Shown here: positions 49,194 through 60,959 of the stretch, one piece after another | How the letters are laid out: every line of letters begins with the position of its first letter | How positions within the stretch are numbered: position 1 is the first letter of the stretch | Assembly: GCA_034766995.1 (NCBI GenBank) | Contig: CM068316.1 | Coordinates: forward strand, 20,070,590 to 20,134,589 | Direction of reading: 5' to 3' | Length of the DNA: 64,000 nt | From: Acanthacorydalis orientalis | Taxonomy: Eukaryota; Arthropoda; Insecta; Megaloptera; Corydalidae | The notes under the pieces: model-generated | Database searches by the model: none | The model's input: the letters and a program-made list of their open reading frames with translations, nothing else | What the model was told of the DNA's origin: nothing | Made by a program: the position numbers and the translations under genes

Positions 49194-49618
49194 TAGAAAT
49201 ACCCACGAAATTACTATTATAATCATATGAAGTCAGTTATTTTCCGAGGTATAACGTTGTTAACAAGTTATAAAGGATGATTAAAAGTTACATATAATAA
49301 TAATTAAGGAATGAAATACGATTAATCAATGTCTTGTGCAAATATCACTTTAAAGTTAAGCAGAAATAGATTAGAGGTAATAGAGAATAAGTGTGATATA
49401 ACTTAGTACTAATTAAAACAACATAAGTTCTTATTTCTTTATATTTGAGTATTTTATTTATTAAAAAGTAAGCATGTTATTTTTCCCGTTATACTTTTAT
49501 TAATTTATAAAATTAATTTCTAGCTGAAGACATAAATAAAAGTTCAAATAATATTTTTCAGTATGTGTAATTAAGGTGAAAATCATTTAATTTAATGCAA
49601 TGACATCAATATACATAC

Positions 49619-49669
<51 letters not shown>

Positions 49670-49772
49670 ATCAAAAATGGTTCACATAAGAAATGTTAGA
49701 CTAAATATTTTTATTCGTTTTAAAAAAAATGATTTATAAAACAACGCGTATATCTTAATAAGAACGTTTATT

Positions 49773-50065
49773 TGTGGGGATCACTACATTACAACAAAAT
49801 TGACCGCAAAACTAACTTATAACTTTCCAACAACCCATTAGCGATCGTTGTGTAACCAGTATATTGATTTTCTCAACCCTTCTTCACTAAGGGTATAAAA
49901 AGTAACACCTCTTAGTGTGAAAAATTTGAATTATAGTTGTGCTACTCGGCGCTTGGGTATACCTTAACAATCTTTTGCTTAGTGAAGATATAAACCGTTG
50001 CGTTCCGTTTCAAATAAAGAGATCTGTATTTGTTATTCATTTTATTTTTCGGCATCCATAGAAAT
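49773..50065 (+). mobile_element. Possible solo LTR
   Basis: The stretch has promoter and poly(A) signals in LTR order: TATAAAAAG at 49894-49902, a GC-richer stretch, AATAAA at 50013-50018, then a T-rich end. It could start with TG at 49773 and end with CA near 50060. No target duplication was found, so this remains tentative. Confidence 0.3.
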
Positions 50066-50566
50066 TATATATATAGATTGATGATATTGTATATATAAAA
50101 CTGTACATTTTTCTTCAAATAGATAATGAAATAAGAATAAAATATACTTTGATTTTACTATGTTTATGTAAAATGTCTATTCCATTTAGAATTTAAAATG
50201 TTATAAATATATATACATAAACAATAAATTATAAAGGACAATTTTATACATTTTTACAATTAAGTAAGGTTTTATTTTTTGATTCAGATGAGTGTTTACA
50301 AAACATATATGTAAATACATTTATAAAAAAAATAAATGAAGAAATGAGGAATTCGTCGGAAACATAAAATGAGACAATTTCAAAAAAATGTCAAATCTTT
50401 ATCTCACCCTTCAATATACATTTTAAATAGACGTGAAGAGATGATTATAATTATTAAATTATTTTTAGTTATTCTGCTGTTGTCTTAAGACAATAGAATT
50501 ATATGAAAAACATTTATAATCATTTTAATCTTCTATTTGTAATTATTGCAAAGAAATTGTCAGGTA

Positions 50567-50642
<76 letters not shown>

Positions 50643-51524
50643 CTATGAACAGTCAAAAATTTGACATGAACAATTGAAAAAGTTTTGATGAATAAATTTT
50701 AAATACTTTGAATTGTATGTTGGCAAAAACTATTGAACACAATTTAATAAAATTTATAAGAATTTAAGTATTATAATTCTAATCTTCAATGTTAACCTCA
50801 TTTTGACTTGACACCGATTTTTTTTTTAAAAAATATTGGATTGTTATGTAATGTTATATTTAATAGAATATTAATAAGAAATTAATGAACCACTTATTTA
50901 ATTATCTCCTGTGTGTATGCAAATATTTCAGCACAAAGGTATATATATACATATATACAAGGTTGCAATCTAATTTTTTGTGTTTTGTAAATTTGCAGCA
51001 AAATATTTTTTTTAATTAGGGTAGCCATCCATAACCCGTCGACTGTATACAATCCATCAGAACATATTACACGACTCAGTTTACTGTTACACTATTTGAA
51101 GAATACAAATTGTATTTTAATATACTTGTGTAATAAAACGATTATTATAAAAACATGATTTAACTCTATTATAATTTTGTACCAATAATTATCTATTATA
51201 ACAAATCAAGCACACATTTATCGTATTTGAGAGAGGACAGCCTGTTTGTGATTCAAATTTCTATTAGATCATTTAATAAATGTTATAATAGTGCAAGTAA
51301 GTTAATTTGTATTACAGATTTAGATATGTGAATAAAAATTTGAACTAGACTATTTCCACTATAAAGAAGTATAAAAATACTCATGAAAATAGAACAGTAA
51401 AGTATAACAAAAATGGACTTTATTTATACTCATATCTACTAAGACCGATTACTAAAAAAGGTATCAGAATTTGATTTAATTGTTACCATGCTTCGGAGAA
51501 GGCTTTAAGTATTTAATAGATTTC
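50066..51524. other. AT-rich DNA, no gene seen
   Basis: Apart from the TA array at 50568-50640, nothing is recognisable. Confidence 0.5.
50568..50640. repeat. (TA)n microsatellite
   Basis: About 70 bases of TA with two tacata interruptions. Confidence 0.95.
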
Positions 51525-52785
51525 TTAGGTTAGTAGGAAAATAATTGCGATTTTTGCTTTCTGAAATCTAACATTCATTTTTTTCAATGAAAGTGTCATT
51601 TTATCGTGTTCATGTTAATATCATTTTAAAGTGCATTTTTCGGTATGTATTTTGGTAACATCGACTTTGGTTTTATTATTAAGTTTTCATCAAATTGAGC
51701 TAATAAATTAAAGATCGAAAAGAAGCTAATAAAGCCATTTGTTTATGAGTTCAAAATGGGTTGTAAAGCAACAAATTGTTCGTAAACTAAACGATGCTAT
51801 AGGTGTAGGTACTGTTAAGGAACGTACGGTCCAATGTTGGTTCCAAAAATTTCGTACCCGTGACGAGACCGTTGAGAATGAATAATATTACTGGCATTCT
51901 TCTTTAATTCATAACGATCAACTGAAGGCATTAGTTGAATTAAAACCACGCACAACAATTCGAGAGCGTACACAAAAGTTATGTGTTAGTCATCCAATAG
52001 TTCTCAATCACGTAAAAGAGCTAGGAAAATCAAAAAACCTTAACAAATGGATGCCGCACAAACTAAACAAAAAATTCACAAAATTTGTTCTGCGCTTTTT
52101 CAAGCAACAGAAACGATTGCTTTTCTCGATTGTATTGTAACATGCGACTAAAAGTTAATCAATACAGAAAGTGGTCTGCATAATGGTTGGACAAAAAAGA
52201 AGCTCTAAACACTTCGCGGAATTGAAATTACACCAAAAAAAATTATAGTGACTTTTTGGTGCATTGTACTCAATATAATAAAATACTACAATTTTTTAAA
52301 TCCTGGCGTAACCATTTCAACCAAGAGTTATTGTCAAGAAATTGACAAAATGCAACAAGAACTGCGACGTCTGATCCCCAAAATGGTCAAACGAAAAGAT
52401 TCAATCCTGTTATACGACAATGTATGACCACAGGTTGCACGATTGGTTCACCAAAAATTGAATGAATTGGGCTATGAAACGTTGCCGCAACCACTATACT
52501 CACCAGACATCTCGCCAATAGATTTGTCAATTGTATAAGCATTTCGTCAACTTCTCAAGGGGTAAGGTCTTCAATCACCAAGCTGGTGCCGAAAGTGCAT
52601 TTCGAGATTTTATGAACTCCAGAACTCGAGAATCTTACACCACCGGAATAGATAAACTTATAATTAACTGGCAAAAATCTTTCAATTCTAATGGTACTTA
52701 TTTCGATAAATAAAGTTAATATTAGCTGAGAAAAATGAATAAAATGTGAAGGTCATAAATCTCAATTATTTTTCTACCAACGTAA
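51525..52785 (+). mobile_element. Mariner family B, copy 14 (full-length, decayed)
   Basis: A 1,261-bp copy with both ends (ttaggttagtaggaaaataa and tttttctaccaacgtaa, then TA). It is the only copy that retains both halves of the transposase, and it shows what the short copies have lost. It therefore serves as the reference for the family inside this window. Confidence 0.9.
51712..52713 (+). pseudogene. Full-length mariner transposase pseudogene, family B
   Basis: About 334 codons in length, broken by stops and frameshifts, with the start codon changed to ATC. In order one sees ERTVQCWFQKFRT (near 51830), the second helix-turn-helix (RTTIRERTQKLCVSH), the WMPHKLN linker (52050), and the first catalytic block read as IVTCD followed by a stop where Glu is expected (near 52140). 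The second block is LLYDNV, for the usual LLHDNAR (near 52420), and the third is SPID (near 52515). The C-terminus FSRGKVFNHQAGAESAFRDF and INWQKSFNSNGTYFDK is open from 52531 to 52713. It cannot make a functional transposase. Confidence 0.85.
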
Positions 52786-53085
52786 TATTTTTATAACATT
52801 TTATTTAAGGAAGCAGTAAGTCCAGCTTGCATAAATGTAATTAAGTCTAGATATCAACATCTCTATTCAATATTACGTATTAAACAATCAGTGTTATAAT
52901 TTTCTGATTTATATTTTAATTGATATTTATTCTCTTTGAAAAGAAGTCAATTTCATTTAAGTGTAAAAGTTCAGTTTATTTTTATATTATATTAAAGGCA
53001 TGAATAAGTTTGCCGTTAGAAAAGTAATATTTTTTTTGGCGTGGGTAGTAACGTTATAGGTTTGAAATTTTATACATAATAAATA

Positions 53086-53512
53086 CATGGCTTGATCAAA
53101 CACTCTTTATTCTTTTATTTAACATTTTTACAAGTAATGAAGATATTATAAGTAAATTAAAGGACTGCATGACCAATTAGTGTACACGATTTCAGCAACT
53201 GCTTTAATCTGCACAGTATCATACACAACATTTATTTACATATTTTTATATATGTATTTAGATTTGTTTACATATCCACACATGTCTAAATAAGCTTCAT
53301 CACTCATGATTAAATTTTCGAAAAAATTAGGGTCGCCAATATTATAATATTTTAATTAATATAACACGTCGTTACGACGTTAAGCTCTCCATAATGAATT
53401 GTCTGCGTTCGAGCTACACTACTGTCCAATTACAACTGACAGCTACACAAGAATCAAAAATGAGAGTGAAACAAAACTGATCGAAGTTTAATCAAACACC
53501 CTGTACAATAAA
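53086..53512 (-). mobile_element. Remnant of an IS630/mariner-like transposon
   Basis: The reverse strand near 53270-53340 reads FFENLIMSDEAYLDMCGYVNK, a first-catalytic-Asp block typical of insect IS630-type transposases. The sequence tttaatcaaacaccctgta near 53500 looks like a terminal repeat, and ttgatcaaacactcttt near 53095 is a similar motif in the same orientation, not inverted. Boundaries are therefore uncertain, and two fused fragments are possible. Confidence 0.5.
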
Positions 53513-53689
53513 CTCAAAAATATTCATTCTAATTTAATGAAAGACAAATTTGATCGGTATCTAAAAACCTAGAGCATTCTAAGCCATTAAAGGGACCTTA
53601 AATCTCCAACTGCCGTGTAAAATTTTAATAATCTTTTTTCTCTATGTTTAACAGTTTACAAAAAAAAATTGTGATCGTTTTATTAGACT

Positions 53690-54540
53690 TGAATGTATTG
53701 TATCAGTGCAATAGTTTGTATACGATTTGAAACTCAAACGATAATTTTTGGAGAAAACACTTTTATTAATCAATTATGTATTCATCATCGTTTTTTGCAT
53801 CCATTTTCTAACGTTCAGACAGCTACTAGTTTCCTTATTTGTAAAAGCGGCGCGATTTTTCGTAAAAATAGGCAATGAGGTGGTTTTTAACGACCTCCAA
53901 ATTGTCAATTTTATTACTGTTTAAACTATCCTGGAACAACTGAAAAAAATGATAATCCGAAGATAAAATATCTAGAGAATACGGTGGATGCGATATGACT
54001 TCCCATTTTAACTGCTTCAGTTTTTGCAGTCAGTTTTCTATATGTATTTTTGCGTTGTTGTGGTGGAAGATGACCCCATTGCGATTGGCCAAAAACGGAC
54101 TCTGTTTTTTAATTGCTGCATTCAATTTGGTAAGTTATTGACAGAACTTTTCCTTAGTAATCGTTTCGCCTCGTGGAAACAACTTAAAATAAACAATACC
54201 TATGCAATTCAACCAAATACACAGCAACATCTTCATTGAATGTACGCCAACTTTGGTAACTGGTTCTGCTCCTTCTTCACTTGTTCACGTTTGTCTGAGT
54301 CAAATGTTGTTGTACATTATCCACTTATCATCGCTAGTTACCAACTGATCTTTCGATACCAGCTTTCGATTGAGGCGTCCAAACAAAGAAACTGACGAAG
54401 AGATTAGTTTTTTTAAACTAATTTTTCTTCAGACAACGAATGCGGCACCCATGTATTAGCTTCAAACGTGAACCCCAACTTCATTAAATGCCAAAATGCA
54501 GTCGACCTGCTAACGTTGAATGTCTCGGCAAAAATTGAAA
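53690..54540 (-). pseudogene. Mariner transposase pseudogene, family D, minus strand
   Basis: Read from 54540 down, the reverse strand gives, across several frames, a STAFWHLMKLGFTF-like helix-turn-helix end and the WVPHSLSEEKL linker. Next come VTSDDKWIMYNN (first block), LFPRGETITKEKFC, and LANRNGVIFHHNNAK, where the second catalytic Asp of HDNA is Asn. HPPYSLDILSSDYHFF (third block) and SNKIDNLEVVKNHL follow. The order and motifs are those of mariner. At least five frameshifts or stops plus the Asp-to-Asn change make it dead. Confidence 0.8.
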
Positions 54541-54544
54541 AAAA

Positions 54545-55165
54545 CGAACAGGTCTTTTTGCGTCGATTCAACACCGTGGATGAAATATAGATTCACCATT
54601 ACACACCTAAATCGAAGCAGTAGTCAAAAAAGAGAAGAGCAACTGGTGAAAGTGTATGGAAGAAGGCAAAGAGAGTTTTCTCCACTGGGAAGGTGATGAC
54701 CACTGTTTTTTTGATTCCCAAGCAATCATCCTTATTGACTACTTAACGAAAAGAAAAAGGATAACAGGAGCCTATTATGTAACATTATTAGATCGTTTGA
54801 TAGAAGAGTTGGAATAAAAACGGCCAAGATTGGCAAACAAAAAAATGCTCTTTCACCAGGACAACTCGCCGTCCCACAATGGTAAAATTGCACGAATTAG
54901 GCTTCAAATTTATTGCTCATCCACCATATTCTACGAACTTGGTCCCATCTACTTCTTCTTTTTCCCAAACTTGAAAATTTGGCTCGGTGGGAAGAAATTC
55001 TTGTCGAATGAGAATGTATCGGCGCTGTTAATGCGTGTTTTGTAGACTTGTTGTACCAAGTGTATAACCCTCAATAAAGATTATGTTGAGAAATAAAATC
55101 GATTTTTTCTAAAAAAAAACTGTGTTTAACTTATTTTTTTAATATACTTATCGAACGACCCACAT
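54545..55165 (+). mobile_element. 3' half of a mariner, family E
   Basis: Starting from a VDE block (ttcaacaccgtggatgaa, near 54575), the plus strand continues through a KVMTTVF-like region, QKGKTITGAYY-like codons, and LFHQDNSPSH (54845-54875). An FFFFPNLKIWLGGKKFLSNE stretch at 54950-55015 is followed by the 3' UTR and a terminal repeat (acttatcgaacgacccacat). Frames change several times. The 5' half is replaced by the oppositely oriented family D pseudogene, so the two mariners meet head to head. Confidence 0.75.
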
Positions 55166-55349
55166 AATTGTTTATAATACTAGATTCACTGAGAACAACA
55201 TCTTTCTAAAATAAATAAATATAATAATTTCAAAACCAATAGTTTATACAGAACAATATTATATCAAGTAAGATATTAAATGAATTATTTACTTTGAAAT
55301 TTTAAAATCAAGTAAAAAAAATAATGTAAGGTTTATTGCTGATAATTAA

Positions 55350-56039
55350 TCCTTTGCAATCAGATGACTAACTGTACTGCTCAGAAAATTTAAAGGCGTT
55401 CTACTCCTACGCGGCCAGTGTTACTGCACGCATTAAATTAGTGGATCAACTTGTTAACAATTTTAGGAAGAGTTCCACACACTTCAAAGCCATCTTCTGA
55501 TCGAGAAAACAAATTGAATCACGGCATACATATACTTTTATCTAACCTTAAAATATCTAAAGATTGTACGGTTTGTACAGATCATAATGGCAGTGGTAGA
55601 AAAAAAAACAACTTTTTATTGCGATACATGTGAACGTAAACTAGGTTTACATGCTGGTGACTGCTTTGAGATTTATCATACGAAAAAAATCATAAAAAAT
55701 GAAGTGCATTAATTTAAACAAATTAAAATTTTATAATAATGATAAGATCAAACTTATGGTTATAAGATCAAAATTCGTATACAATATCGGTAGAAAAAAA
55801 ATAGTTTACCATTATTTGCTTTAAATAAATTCATATAAATAATAAAAAAAAACAATATTTCCATTAAACAATATTAATTGATGTATGATTATGTTTGATT
55901 AATAAAAAAAAAACTAAAAAAAGTTGTATAATCTTACAAATTGCCAAGATTTTTTCGTGATCATTGCTTAACAGAAATCTAAAAAAAGCACCTTGGAGTT
56001 GCTGCCAACGTGCAGTCAATTTTCTTGGAGTGCAAAAGG
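55350..56039 (+). mobile_element. piggyBac derivative, TTAA-flanked
   Basis: A 690-bp element bounded by TTAA at 55346-55349 and 56040-56043. The left end is tcctttgcaatcagatgac and the right end, read inward, is ccttttgcactccaagaaaa. Most of the transposase gene is deleted. Only its last part, the Cys-rich tail, remains next to the 3' non-coding region. Confidence 0.82.
55451..55712 (+). pseudogene. piggyBac transposase C-terminal Cys-rich domain, frameshifted
   Basis: The first frame reads KPSSDRENKLNHGIH and KDCTVCTDHNGSGRKK. After the run of A at about 55600-55608 the frame shifts and continues FYCDTCERKLGLHAGDCFEI and YHT to a TAA at 55710-55712. The spacing C-x2-C ... C-x2-C ... C-F-x-x-Y-H-T is the zinc-binding tail of piggyBac transposases, used in binding the element ends. 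The RNase H-like catalytic core is absent. Confidence 0.8.
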
Positions 56040-56208
56040 TTAAGTGCAGTAAATGACTTAATAAATAAATGGTTATAACTGAACCAAGCTATCACCTTAA
56101 AAGATGATCCACTTTTATCTAAAACTACTTCTCTAACTCAGATTTTTAACTGTCTTTTAAAATTTCAAATAGTGAACATACTGTCATAATTATCATCTCC
56201 CATAAATA

Positions 56209-57477
56209 TTAGGTTGGTGTAAAAACAATTTCAGTTTTTACATATCTAGTATAAAGTCGCATATCAGTTAAAAATTACATTTGTTAAACAAAATAAAGAA
56301 CATTGGCCTACACACATATTTCCCAACGGGAAAGGAATTTGTTCATTCCTACAAAATATAATTCTAGAGTCCTGCAATTAACGAATTCATCGAAATCGCT
56401 TTGAGCTGATGCTTGATCTTTGAAAACCTTCTCACGTAGGAAATTACACAAATGTTTAAAAAAATGATAATCCGAAGAAACAGACCCGGATATTAAGGTG
56501 AATAAAACAAGATTTCATAACCAAGTTTATTTAATTTTTTTAAAGTCATTTATGAGACGTGTGTTCGGGTGTTTTCATGAATAAAAATTGATCCTCTTAG
56601 ATTAACTAATGCAATTTGTCATGAATTTTTTGAATTTCCTGACAATATTGCTCCGCTGTTATTGTTTCACCAGGAATTAAGAAGTTATAGTGAATGATGC
56701 TACTTGACAACCACCAAACAGTTCCCATAATAGTTTTTCATGAATTTTCGACTTAGAAAACTGTTTTGGTGATTCTTCTCTGTCTAGCTACTGTGATTAA
56801 CGTTTCCGATTGTTGTAAAGAATCCATTTTTCATCATATGTGACAATGCAAGATCAAGAAATGGACCATTTTTGTTACGCAAAAAAAGCGCACAGCAGAC
56901 TTCATATCGTCGAATTGCTTGATGTTCGTTTAGTTCATACGGTACCCATTTATCTAGCTTTTTTACTTTTTTCAATTAGGCTCAAATGTAGAACTGTTGA
57001 ATGATCAACACTGAATTCTTCTCTCAACTCTCGAGTTGTTTTACGTGGGTCCAGTTCAGTAATGGTTCTTAAATCATTATTATCTATAGCTGAAGGATGT
57101 CCACGACCCTCCTCGTAATCAAGGATTTCTTGTCCATTGCGAAATTTTTGGAATCAGTGTTAAGCTGTAGGTTCACTAATTGACTCTTCGCCAAAAATAA
57201 ATTTGATATTTCGAGCAGTTTCTGATGCTTTACGTCGTAATTTAAACTCCTACAACCAAATCGCGCGAATTTTCTTCTTGAATTCTGACTAATTTAAGAG
57301 ATTTATATCCAAAAATATTAAAGAATGAAAACAATAGACATAAGTTGAAATCAGCAGTGCCAATTTTTTTGTTTACAATGATGTATCACATGACTATAAT
57401 AAAAGATAATGATAACAAGAAAAATCAGCTCTAAACTTAAAATGATAAAAACCGCAATTACTTTTGCACCAACCGAA
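56209..57477 (-). mobile_element. Full-length mariner, family C, minus strand (decayed)
   Basis: A 1,269-bp element with TA on each side (56207-56208, 57478-57479). Left end ttaggttggtgtaaaaacaa; right end, read inward, ttcggttggtgcaaaagtaa. These ends closely resemble those I know for Hsmar1-like mariners. It is distinct from family B, though related to it. Confidence 0.87.
56310..57300 (-). pseudogene. Mariner transposase pseudogene, family C
   Basis: The reverse strand carries the whole transposase in broken frames: EFKLRRKASETARNI (near 57240), GRGHPSAIDNNDLRTI, RKTTRELREEFSVDHSTV (near 57030) and KKLDKWVPYELNEHQAIRRYEVCCALFLRNKNGPFLD. Then come IPGETITAEQYCQEIQKIHDKL (near 56650), an HEN-for-HDN second block near 56585, a SSDYHFFKHL third block near 56480 and the C-terminus. 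The longest intact stretch is 56784-56975. Stops in every frame show long-standing decay. Confidence 0.83.
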
Positions 57478-57926
57478 TATAAATTCCCACTAATAAAAAA
57501 TAGTTCTGTTAACAATTTCATTATAATAAATTATTTTTCAACGATAATTAGATTTTATAAAAAACATACTATTTTCTCTAAAACATTCAGAAATAATTAT
57601 CGACATTTTGGGAAATAATTTCTATTTTTATTTTCAATATTTTGTATTATTTATCGCCTTATATACGGGTATCATAAACTAATGCATTAAGTGCAACATT
57701 CAACTGTGCTGCCTTATTTTAAAATTTATCATAACAAATTAAACTTTTAATTAAGCTCTAAATGTAAATTTTATTAAATAAATGAATTAGAACAAGCATA
57801 AACTATAGTTTTCTGACAAAATCTTTTTTATCCCAAATGAATAAAAATTTGTGAATTAAGAGATTAAATATTTTTTACAAGTATGAAGATTTTTTTATAT
57901 TCTTACATACACATACAGATACGCAC

Positions 57927-57930
<4 letters not shown>
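57478..57930. other. AT-rich DNA, no gene seen
   Basis: No supported feature between the family C mariner and the compound microsatellite. Confidence 0.5.
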
Positions 57931-57978
<48 letters not shown>

Positions 57979-58005
57979 TTGTGCATTTTTGTGTGTATGC
58001 ACGCC

Positions 58006-58062
<57 letters not shown>
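57931..58062. repeat. Compound (TA)n-(GT)n-(TA)n microsatellite
   Basis: TA run, then gtgtgt run at about 57960-57978, then a second TA run at 58010-58062. Confidence 0.95.
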
Positions 58063-58065
<3 letters not shown>

Positions 58066-58184
58066 AATTAATTTCCTATTAAAACTTAGAAATGAATTCA
58101 GTAAATGATTAATACACAAACTAGTCGTGATCGATCCGGGAACAAAATAATTCGTATTTGAATTAATATCCTCATCAATTTCAG

Positions 58185-58500
58185 CAAATCTTCCGGCGTT
58201 ACACAACAACTGCGTGCACGCACATCGGAAACGCGTCGCTCGCACAACGCATACGCAACGTTGTGGAGCCACGGAGCAGAAATAGTGAAGGCTGGCTCCC
58301 GTGTCTTTCCACCACACCCAATTAATAAATTTAATTAATTCGACACGTTGACGTTTGAACAGCTTCAAGTTAAAGCAAAGTTAGTTCTACGGAGCATGTA
58401 TTCCAAGTACGACATACCCACGCCCGCCATCGCAGATGTAAGAAGCCGCACAGCGTTACACGAACGAAGACATGCCGTAGTAAATTTTGTATGTATGACA
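58185..58500. other. GC-rich island, unknown
   Basis: Roughly 300 bases rich in CpG (cgtgcacgcacatcggaaac, gcgtcgctcgcacaacgcat). A minus-strand frame crosses part of it but runs on from the microsatellite and shows no domain. Candidate conserved or promoter element. Confidence 0.3.
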
Positions 58501-58946
58501 CTTGAAACAAACTACCTTTAAACTGAATACAAATATTGAATCGAAATGCTAGATTGAAAAAAATATATTTCTCAGGACATAACAAATTAAAATATTTATA
58601 TTTTTACAACGAACAATATAAAATTTAATTCGTTTCAAAAATTCATATATTATATATTTTTTATTATAAAATTCCTTTCATAATTTTATTTTTTTAAATT
58701 ATAAATTACAGTTTTTAAATTAAATAAACACAATTTAGATTAATCTTTTACTAATAATGTCATTATAGTACCTAATCAACTATTTTATCTGCTCTATTTT
58801 ATTCTTTTTTCCTTTCAAACTTTCTGAACGTTTCACTGTTTTCTTATTTAATCGTCAATAGTAATTTCATTTGTACAATCTTTATTACATTATCTTGTTA
58901 ATACATAAATAATTTTTGCTTTCATATCATACCGTTATTATTATTT

Positions 58947-59129
58947 ATGGCATTTTCTTTTCAAAACGAATATATAAAGGAGAATGGGCATTGAGGAACT
59001 GCAGCGGCTGGTTGCGGTATTATTGGTGTTATTGGAAAAGTATTAATGATTACATCAACTTCTACTACGGGCGTTAAGCTCAAATTCAAAAAAATGAAGG
59101 TGTCTATGTACTCAACCGCAATAGTTTAA
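58947..59129 (+). other. 60-codon frame with one in-frame TGA, unknown
   Basis: From ATG 58947 the frame reads MAFSFQNEYIKENGH, a TGA at 58992-58994, then GTAAAGCGIIGVIGKVLMIT and a further 24 codons to TAA at 59127-59129. The part after TGA is Gly/Ala-rich and hydrophobic, then basic. GC content is locally raised. No family recognised. It may be a decayed exon. Confidence 0.3.
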
Positions 59130-60399
59130 ATAGAATTACTTCGGTTTAGAGAAGGGTCAATGTTTTAAGTTTTTTAAAAAAATTAAACATTTATTGAAAG
59201 TTTATAATAGGTTTACAAAATTTTAATTATAATTATTTACTTTAAACTTCAATTTTATTTATTTTCGTATTTTCGTTAATTTAGAAATTACAAAAATGAA
59301 TATGCACTCTTCTTTCAGAGATTCGAAAGCTCTATCCGCAGATATTTTAGTTTTTATCGTACAATATAGAGAGTTTTCGAGATATTCATCTTTTAATGCT
59401 GACACAGGTGAAAATCTATGATCACATTTTTAATGTCAAAATTTTTAATCTAATTAACGGATTTTAACAAATAAAGCATTTTTAGGTTATGAAGTCCTTT
59501 ACCTGTTAAAAACTTTTGATCAGATGTGGATCGGTTGAACTATTGTGGCATACTGGGCGCGAACCTGCGTTACAGCATTTGGTAACGCTCCAAACGCTAA
59601 CATGACACCCTCAATGAAAATATAGACATAATTCTACGTCAAAAAAGTTGTAGAGGATATATTGATAATATGATGTATTAATAAATGTATATTACATATT
59701 TATGTGCATTTTGAAAAACACATGCAAATGTCTGCTCGAAATATGTTGATTTGGCATTTAATAGGCAGGTCTAAAAGTATTCAGCAAGAACAAACTGGTC
59801 AGTAGCCATACATACAAGAGCAATGAAGAACTGTGCACAGATCCAACCAGTACAACGTGTTATCCGTCCCGTTATCTGTTATTTATCGTTAAATACTTTT
59901 CTCTGATCGGTTGATAGGTCGCATTCGGTCTATTGACATTTTAGACATCAGCTTAGTGCTCATAGCAAAAGTGAATCAACTCAAAAATACCTATCCAATA
60001 ACACCCATATAATTAATGGCAGCTCCTAGAATAAGTCCCATACATTTTTTCCCATTGTCCTTTTTATTTATTTTATTATTTGTTAAGAATAGTAAAAGTT
60101 TATATGATTAAATTATGGAAAGTAAAAAAGTCACTTTTGGAAACTGATTCAATTTTACAAATTTTACTGATACTGATTTTTAAAAAAAAAAACTGTAAAG
60201 AAGATAAGCGGGCAGATGAATAAAGCAGTTTGATAATGTGTGTGAAGTAAATAACGTAATTGAATATGATCATCAAAAAAAATAAGTAGACAATGTATAT
60301 GAAAAAAATTATAAGCTCAGAAATGTATAAATCGAAGAAGAAATGATTTCTATAAATAAAAAATATGATACTTCCAATATGATTCGATTGGATTTGTTT

Positions 60400-60438
<39 letters not shown>

Positions 60439-60959
60439 TAAACATTATAAAACATGATAAAAAGAGTAAATTTATAACTAAGAATAACTACTTATTTGAA
60501 TTCTAAAACAATAATTATATGTAAATGCTGGTGCTAATTCTTTAACAAAAAAATTTATAGAAACAAAACTGAATATTACAAAAGACGTTCACAATGTGAC
60601 TATAAAAAAAAAAAAATAAAAAGAAAATATGACGATAAAAAGAAAACTCTTTATTTTTAGTTCAAAAATATAATTTGTTTGTAATTCTAAAATATAATAC
60701 ATTTCATAAACAAATAAAATAAAAATATATATAAGGCAGTTGCTTTTGAATTTATTATTATATTTTCAGTTTAATGAATAACAATGTTGTATTTTAAATA
60801 TTAATATTTTTCTTGTACATGATTTTTTTTATTTTTTGTATTAATGGCCAATAAAATATAATCTATTTAAAATGAAAACATATAAAGTGAAATTGAAACA
60901 GTTTATGCTTGGTTGATAGTTTTTAAGATGAAAATTTTATAGTTTAACATAACATTTTT
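59130..60959. other. AT-rich DNA, no gene seen
   Basis: More complex stretches at 59510-59620 and 59770-59980 have no frame or known repeat. TA run at 60403-60435. Confidence 0.45.

Noticed and set aside
52531..52713. 60-codon ORF as a host gene
   Set aside because: It is the C-terminal part of the family B mariner transposase, in register with the pseudogene.
53086..53512. Inverted terminal repeats of a complete IS630-type element
   Set aside because: The two end-like motifs are in the same orientation, so a single intact element is not supported.
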